A DNA stretch of 11,930 bases, from assembly GCA_019915015.1 (NCBI GenBank), contig JAHBBC010000092.1:1-11930 (forward strand), written 5' to 3'. The notes under the pieces were generated by a model. That model had not been told where the DNA came from, searched no databases, and saw only the letters and a list, made by a program, of their open reading frames with translations. The stretch comes from Auriscalpium vulgare (lineage: Eukaryota > Basidiomycota > Agaricomycetes > Russulales > Auriscalpiaceae). The position numbers and the translations under genes were made by a program. Below are positions 7,589 through 11,930 of this stretch, piece by piece (the stretch's first letter is position 1; each line of letters starts with the position of its first letter).

Positions 7589-7795
7589 GTGTCGAGGGAG
7601 AGAGTAGTGAGGCGTAGGGAGATTTCGAAGGGCGAGAGGGGATTTGTTGAGGGTCGTGGTATTGGTATTCGTATTGATATTGCGGTGTGGTATTGGTGTC
7701 GAAGTTTCGTGCGTTTAAGAGCTAGAGCGACGGGTTGTGGTGAAGTCAGACCACTTCAGAAGCTCTTTCGAGATCCTGAGTACGAGGGGGAATAG
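7589..7795 (+). pseudogene. C-terminal tail frame with stop in a polypurine tract, copy 2
   Basis: A 68-codon frame from ATG 7589 ends PLQKLFRDPEYEGE with TAG at 7793-7795 inside GAGGGGGAATAG. The last 15 or so residues match the tail ending at 3164, and the upstream residues do not. It could be the end of an LTR-element polyprotein, but nothing upstream in the frame resembles a catalytic domain. The ATG is just the first in an open stretch and may not be a real start. Confidence 0.4.
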
Positions 7796-8640
7796 TAACT
7801 TGTTCTTCCGTCTTCTAGCAACTCAGAACTATTTGTATGCCAAGCGAGTCAGAAATCCATATCGTACGGACGTTGACATAGTGAAGACAAATACGATCTA
7901 AAACACGGGAGACATGGGTCAGATATCACGGGGTGTACGAAGTGCACGCGGGGGAGTAATTATACGAGGGATGTGGCAAGAGAGGATCATTGAATTAAGG
8001 ATGGTTTAGGTTTAGTTCTGACTTACGATCGCCGCTAGGGGGCGAAGTGCGTAAAGCGCGGCTAGCGCTCAGGTTGTAAGGCGCTGGTGGTGTATCGTAA
8101 AGTCGAGCGGGGTATCCCATGTATTCTAAGTGTAAACTGAAGGGAGGGACGTACGACGGGCGGTCTTGGCTCGCTGTGTAGCGCTCCTGCCTATCTCGGA
8201 CGGCTGTGGATTAACATAGGCGGGACCGTATCGTGGATCAAGATGTGGGGAATATCGAGGAATCGGGGGACGCAGAAGGGAAGTGTGATTGACAGTGGCG
8301 CATCACGGCGGGGAAGGATTGTGGCGCATGGCTCCGAGTCAGATAGCCACTGTGTGACTGTTGTGCGGGGCCGTAGGATTGTGGTGTGTGGCTCGGGGCG
8401 CTTGGTGGGGCGTGTAGGCTATTTCAAGTGCGTTTGGGGCGCTTCCGATAGACGCTGCGGGGTGGTAGTGAAACCTGATGGTGCGGACCGAGGCCGGCGG
8501 GCTGAGGTCACGTGATTTCGGAAGATGCCGAAAATGCCAGAAGTCGGGGGTTTCTCTGCTAGACGGCTGGGCAGACGCGACTGTGACGTGGCAGCGGCAC
8601 GGTGATTGCCGGGGCGCGCTGGTGCGTAAGTACGGGGACG
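7796..8640 (+). repeat. downstream flank of the tail frame, copy 2
   Basis: Starts GTAACTTGTT and contains TATCGTACGG and AACACGGG, like 3165-3290. Near its end, GAGGTCACGTGATTTC (8505-8520) is a decayed relative of the palindrome at 3813, and CTCTGCTAGACGG (8553-8567) corresponds to CCCCGCTCGACGG at 3936. A 13-base segment present in the second unit is missing after 8574. A 90-codon frame at 8243-8515 has no support beyond the duplicate and is not called a gene. Confidence 0.5.
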
Positions 8641-8970
8641 AGAATATATGCTATGTACGAGTCCGATGAGAGAGAAAAGAGAAAGGAAAAATGTATGTAG
8701 TAAGCTGTAGGCTTACACATGCGTGCGCTTGGTAGACCTGGGTCTACACACAGGTGGTAAATACGCACTAGCTAATACATCACAAGTCCTTCAGACTCCA
8801 GCACCATGACCATTGTGTGTGCATTGGTTGTAGCTTTCCGACGATATATAATATGTGTGCATTGTATCAGGGAAAAGGCAAGAATCTGATAGAAAGAGCA
8901 AAATGTGTTGTTGTAAGGCACGAGGAGGTAGAAGGTTGATACAAGCTATACACAACTATTATAGATATGC
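8641..8970. other. unit-1 segment with no second copy in view
   Basis: No gene is visible. Two short hairpins occur: GTAAGC/GCTTAC (8700-8716) and GTAGACC/GGTCTAC (8732-8747). TGTGTGCATTG occurs twice (near 8815 and 8852). TACGAGTCCGAT near 8655 also appears at 4887, so the segment keeps some family relation to the earlier block. Confidence 0.4.
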
Positions 8971-9013
8971 AGCCTTGTAGTCTAGTGGTTAATGCTCTTA
9001 GCCTATATTATGA
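8971..9013 (+). other. tRNA-like 5' half, truncated
   Basis: TAGTCTAGTGG at 8978-8988 fits the RNA polymerase III A box (TRGYNNANNNG). TTGTAGTCTAGTGGTTA strongly resembles the acceptor and D-arm of eukaryotic tRNA-Glu or tRNA-Asp. The D-stem is poorly closed, and the sequence passes into the second duplication unit at 9014 before any T-arm or B box. It is probably a tRNA-derived SINE head or tRNA pseudogene, not a working tRNA. Confidence 0.5.
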
Positions 9014-9027
9014 ACTTGGGGTTAATG

Positions 9028-9089
9028 GGCCAATGCACGCATGGCAGTACAATTACTCTTAATCATTTAGGGGGGAGGGGGGCTTGGCC
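9028..9089 (+). repeat. module S core, second plus-strand copy
   Basis: Identical to 5724-5785, including the two G6 runs. The flanking 15-bp direct repeats lie at 9014-9028 and 9152-9166. Confidence 0.75.
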
Positions 9090-9229
9090 ATCCAACATAC
9101 AACTGACTGCCTGGTATAGTTATATTGTTTTGAATATGTTGCAGATATAATACTTGGGGTTAATGGCTCTGGCTCTGCTTGCAGGAAAGTGACTCTGTGA
9201 TGTATTGGGATGTCAGGACAAAGTTGCGG

Positions 9230-9346
9230 TGTTGGGTACCCACATGTAGTAGGGTGGTAATGTCACATGTGTCCAAAACCAGATCCCTACTAGAGCACTA
9301 AAGAGGATATTGTAATGTGTGTGAGCAAGTGTCAGGGTCCCAAAGA
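9230..9346 (+). repeat. module A copy 5
   Basis: Identical to the copy at 5926-6042. Confidence 0.75.
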
Positions 9347-10289
9347 CGAACAGAGTGTTTCATATATGTGTGGGGTGTGTGATTGGAGGTGATGATTGGA
9401 ATGTGCAAGCGTTTGGAGAATTATCAATGGGAGTCCAGATGTAAGAACACATGGTGCAAGTGACTGTGAGTGATCAGACACTGTGTGTATGACCATTAAA
9501 GATGAAGAGACGAGTGAGGGGCAGTGCAAGCACATGGGGAATGGTCTGCACTGTCAAGAAGTGTGGGAAAGGTGTCCTACAGTGTGGACAAGACAATATG
9601 AATATAATTGAACACAATGGAGACACAGCGAGCAATAGAATGCGCTCCGATATAGGATGGGTCGTAAGCAAGTGCTGCAATGTTGGAACACTGCAATTGT
9701 TCAGAGGAATGTACTGGAATGGCGTGTGCAACGGTCAGAGCAGAGGAGCAATAATTGGAGCACTGGTGCAATCACAGAACAATCTGGATCAGAGAAATGT
9801 GGTGTGAGCTCAAGAGCTAAGCTGGACAATGGATGGAGGATAATGGCGCAACTATGGAGGTACCCGGCAGTCACAGAGTTATTGAAGCAGTGTGGCGCAC
9901 ATGTTCTAACAACAATCTCGACAATCAAAATGTCATACGAAATCCCGCCAAGTTGTGACAGCTGTGAGAGGATGCTATGCTCAAGGTCACGTGGATGTGG
10001 TTGAAACAATGTGCGAGTGGTCGGATGACTGCGTGTGGGGTGTGCGACTCAGTTGATGGTCTGAGTGTGGTGTCCAAGGTATGATTCCGATCGTGCAAAT
10101 GCCCTGCGAGACACTAACGGTCAGAACTCTGGCTTCAATCTTGCAAGCATTCAGAGAGACTATATCGGGTGGTTGGAGCTCATGTGTGTGACTCTCCAAC
10201 CTCCAGAATTGCATGACTGTTAACTTGTCAAAAGTGCGAAAATTGGTGAAGAAATGCATCGGAGCGCGGAGTGAGGCTTATCATTGGCC
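9347..10289 (+). pseudogene. degraded copy of module R in duplication unit 2
   Basis: Same broken frames as 6043-6985. The only base difference is T at 9767, which changes GALAQSQNN to GALVQSQNN. It shares every stop and shift with the first unit, so the frames were already broken before the duplication. Confidence 0.6.
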
Positions 10290-10439
10290 ACATGCTGGAG
10301 ACCGCCATGCGGCGGAAACACTCAAAGACGATAATCGGGCGACACAGAAAGGAACCAAGTCGGGATTGCTAGGAAGCAGAGGAGGTGTGGGTACAGGAGA
10401 GGCAGTTGTAGATGAGGAGAGAGAGAGCAGAGCGAACAC

Positions 10440-10544
10440 TGATGGGTGTCCAACTGGTAGTGAGGCGGATATATATTGATGTCCAATCCTCAGAGCGCAG
10501 TAGTGAACGTATCAATTTGAGGGAGTGCAGTCAGGGTCCCGAGA
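10440..10544 (+). repeat. module A copy 6 (divergent subtype)
   Basis: Identical to the copy at 7136-7240. A TATATAGG site follows at 10859, as in unit 1. Confidence 0.65.
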
Positions 10545-10892
10545 CTACGCACGGCAAATCCTGCTTGGTGTACGAGTGGGACACGGTGACTAGGACTTGG
10601 ATCGGAGGGCGCGAGAGGCTGGGGGAGAGGACAATAGGGTGCGAGCTAGACATAGCACGGATCACCGAAATGATGCAGTGCTGGAGACGCGACGGGCGAG
10701 CTCCCAAGAATGTGTCACAGAAGCTAGGAATGTTGGAAGGGACGTGAGGACTATTTCGAAAGTTGAAGGGGAATTACGCAGCGGTGGCAATGGTCGGGGG
10801 AATATATCAAGGACGAGAGGGAAGAAGTACGAGGTGGTGACGAAGGAACAGAGGGGCGTATATAGGCCTGATCTCTGCGTTGAAGGTGCGGG

Positions 10893-11099
10893 GTGTCGAG
10901 GGAGAGAGTAGTGAGGCGTAGGGAGATTTCGAAGGGCGAGAGGGGATTTGTTGAGGGTCGTGGTATTGGTATTCGTATTGATATTGCGGTGTGGTATTGG
11001 TGTCGAAGTTTCGTGCGTTTAAGAGCTAGAGCGACGGGTTGTGGTGAAGTCAGACCACTTCAGAAGCTCTTTCGAGATCCTGAGTACGAGGGGGAATAG
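10893..11099 (+). pseudogene. C-terminal tail frame, copy 3
   Basis: Identical to 7589-7795, ending PLQKLFRDPEYEGE at a TAG inside the purine tract. It has the same weaknesses as that copy. Confidence 0.4.
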
Positions 11100-11930
11100 T
11101 AACTTGTTCTTCCGTCTTCTAGCAACTCAGAACTATTTGTATGCCAAGCAAGTCAGAAATCCATATCGTACGGACGTTGACATAGTGAAGACAAATACGA
11201 TCTAAAACGCGGGAGACATGGGTCAGATATCACGGGGTGTACGAAGTGCACGCGGGGGAGTAATTATACGAGGGATGTGGCAAGAGAGGATCATTGAATT
11301 AAGGATGGTTTAGGTTTAGTTCTGACTTACGATCGCCGCTAGGGGGCGAAGTGTGTAAAGCGCGGCTAGCGCTCAGGTCGTAAGGCGCTGGTGGTGTATC
11401 GTAAAGTCGAGCGGGGTATCCCATGTATTCTAAGTGTAAACTGAAGGGAGGGACGTACGACGGGCGGTCTTGGCTCGCTGTGTAGCGCTCCTGCCTATCT
11501 CGGACGGCTGTGGATTAACATAGGCGGGACCGTATCGTGGATCAAGATGTGGGGAATATCGAGGAATCGGGGGACGCAGAAGGGAAGTGTGATTGACAGT
11601 GGCGCATCACGGCGGGGAAGGATTGTGGCGCATGGCTCCGAGTCAGATAGCCACTGTGTGACTGTTGTGCGGGGCCGTAGGATTGTGGTGTGTGGCTCGG
11701 GGCGCTTGGTGGGGCGTGTAGGCTATTTCAAGTGCGTTTGGGGCGCTTCCGATAGACGCTGCGGGGTGGTAGTGAAACCTGATGGTGCGGACCGAGGCCG
11801 GCGGGCTGAGGTCACGTGATTTCGGAAGATGCCGAAAATGCCAGAAGTCGGGGGTTTCTCTGCTAGACGGCTGGGCAGGCGTATCAACGCGACGCGACTG
11901 TGACGTGGCAGCGGCACGGTGATTGCCGGG
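11100..11930 (+). repeat. downstream flank of the tail frame, copy 3
   Basis: Matches 7796-8611 except for four CpG transitions and the extra GCGTATCAACGCG at 11879-11891. CAGGCGTATCAACG also occurs at 3954, so this copy keeps the older state. It is cut by the window end. Confidence 0.55.

Larger units (their letters stand above)
5710..9013 (+). repeat. 3,304-bp unit, first copy of a tandem segmental duplication
   Basis: Everything from 5710 recurs at a constant offset of 3,304 bases up to 8574, after which a 13-bp indel appears and similarity continues to the window end. The second copy starts at 9014, so the simplest reading is a direct head-to-tail duplication of 5710-9013. Base 5709 (G) and base 9013 (A) differ, which sets the left edge. 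Inside the unit the order is S, A, R, A, tail frame, flank, and a unique stretch ending in a tRNA-like half. Confidence 0.85.
9014..11930 (+). repeat. second copy of the 3.3-kb unit, cut by the window end
   Basis: It matches 5710 onward at offset 3,304. The differences I found are at 9767, 11150, 11209, 11354 and 11379, all C/T or G/A at a CpG in one copy, plus 13 extra bases at 11879-11891. Comparison with the older relative near 3215-3265 suggests that A at 11150 is derived. The repeat would be expected to continue for about 400 bases past the window. Confidence 0.88.

Noticed and set aside
7980..8020. Telomere-like GGTTTAGGTTTAG
   Set aside because: Only about two imperfect units, with no array.
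8243..8515. 90-codon frame present in both 3.3-kb units
   Set aside because: Identity between units reflects the recent duplication, not selection; there is no older copy to compare and no motif.
8971..9013. Complete tRNA gene
   Set aside because: Only the acceptor, D-arm and A box resemble a tRNA; no T-arm or B box follows.

Overview
This window looks like gene-poor, repeat-packed DNA from a eukaryotic nuclear genome. I found no intact gene of recognisable family on either strand. The longest open frame is 226 codons (5054-5734, minus) and lies antisense to a degraded repeat. A fungus, most likely a basidiomycete, fits best: roughly balanced base composition, small decayed mobile-element pieces, and CpG-focused transitions between young copies as expected of methylated transposon DNA. 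This assignment is inference; no marker gene proves it.

Three repeat modules recur. Module A (about 105-117 bp, starting TGATGGG or TGTTGGG and running to a GGGTCCC-like block) is at 2394, 4079, 5926, 7136, 9230 and 10440 on the plus strand, with an inverted fragment at 2069-2108. Module R (about 0.7-1.5 kb) carries broken coding frames that copies share: a IIGxL...QNNxDQ stretch, a cysteine cluster, a KVRK...SEAY stretch and a DIDNxYL...GGxSGLN tail. It is at 1-132 (plus, end only), 1160-1900 (minus), about 4185-5709, 6043-6985 and 9347-10289 (plus). Module S is a short, unusually well conserved core with a G-rich purine tract at 1986-2054 (minus), 5724-5785 and 9028-9089 (plus). A fourth block ends in an LQ(R/K)LFRD(A/P)(D/E)YEG frame whose stop codon sits in a polypurine tract (3164, 7795, 11099), followed by a shared flank.

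Layout: 1-132 end of R; 312-480 degenerate minisatellite; 532-1064 a 533-bp MITE-like element with 24-bp inverted ends and TA on both sides; 1160-2108 inverted R, S and A; 2111-2305 a doubtful 64-codon frame; 2394-4078 an A-headed block with a 14-bp minisatellite, a tail frame and two perfect CACGTG-centred palindromes; 4079-5709 a second A-headed block with a 60-bp tandem repeat and R; 5710-9013 a 3,304-bp unit (S, A, R, A, tail, flank, tRNA-like half); 9014-11930 the same unit again, cut by the window end.

The two 3.3-kb units are almost identical. By eye they differ at five single bases and one 13-bp indel, and all five substitutions are transitions at CpG dinucleotides. This suggests a very recent tandem duplication ageing by methylcytosine deamination. 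The pieces do not form a working pathway; they look like decayed mobile-element families nested and duplicated together.
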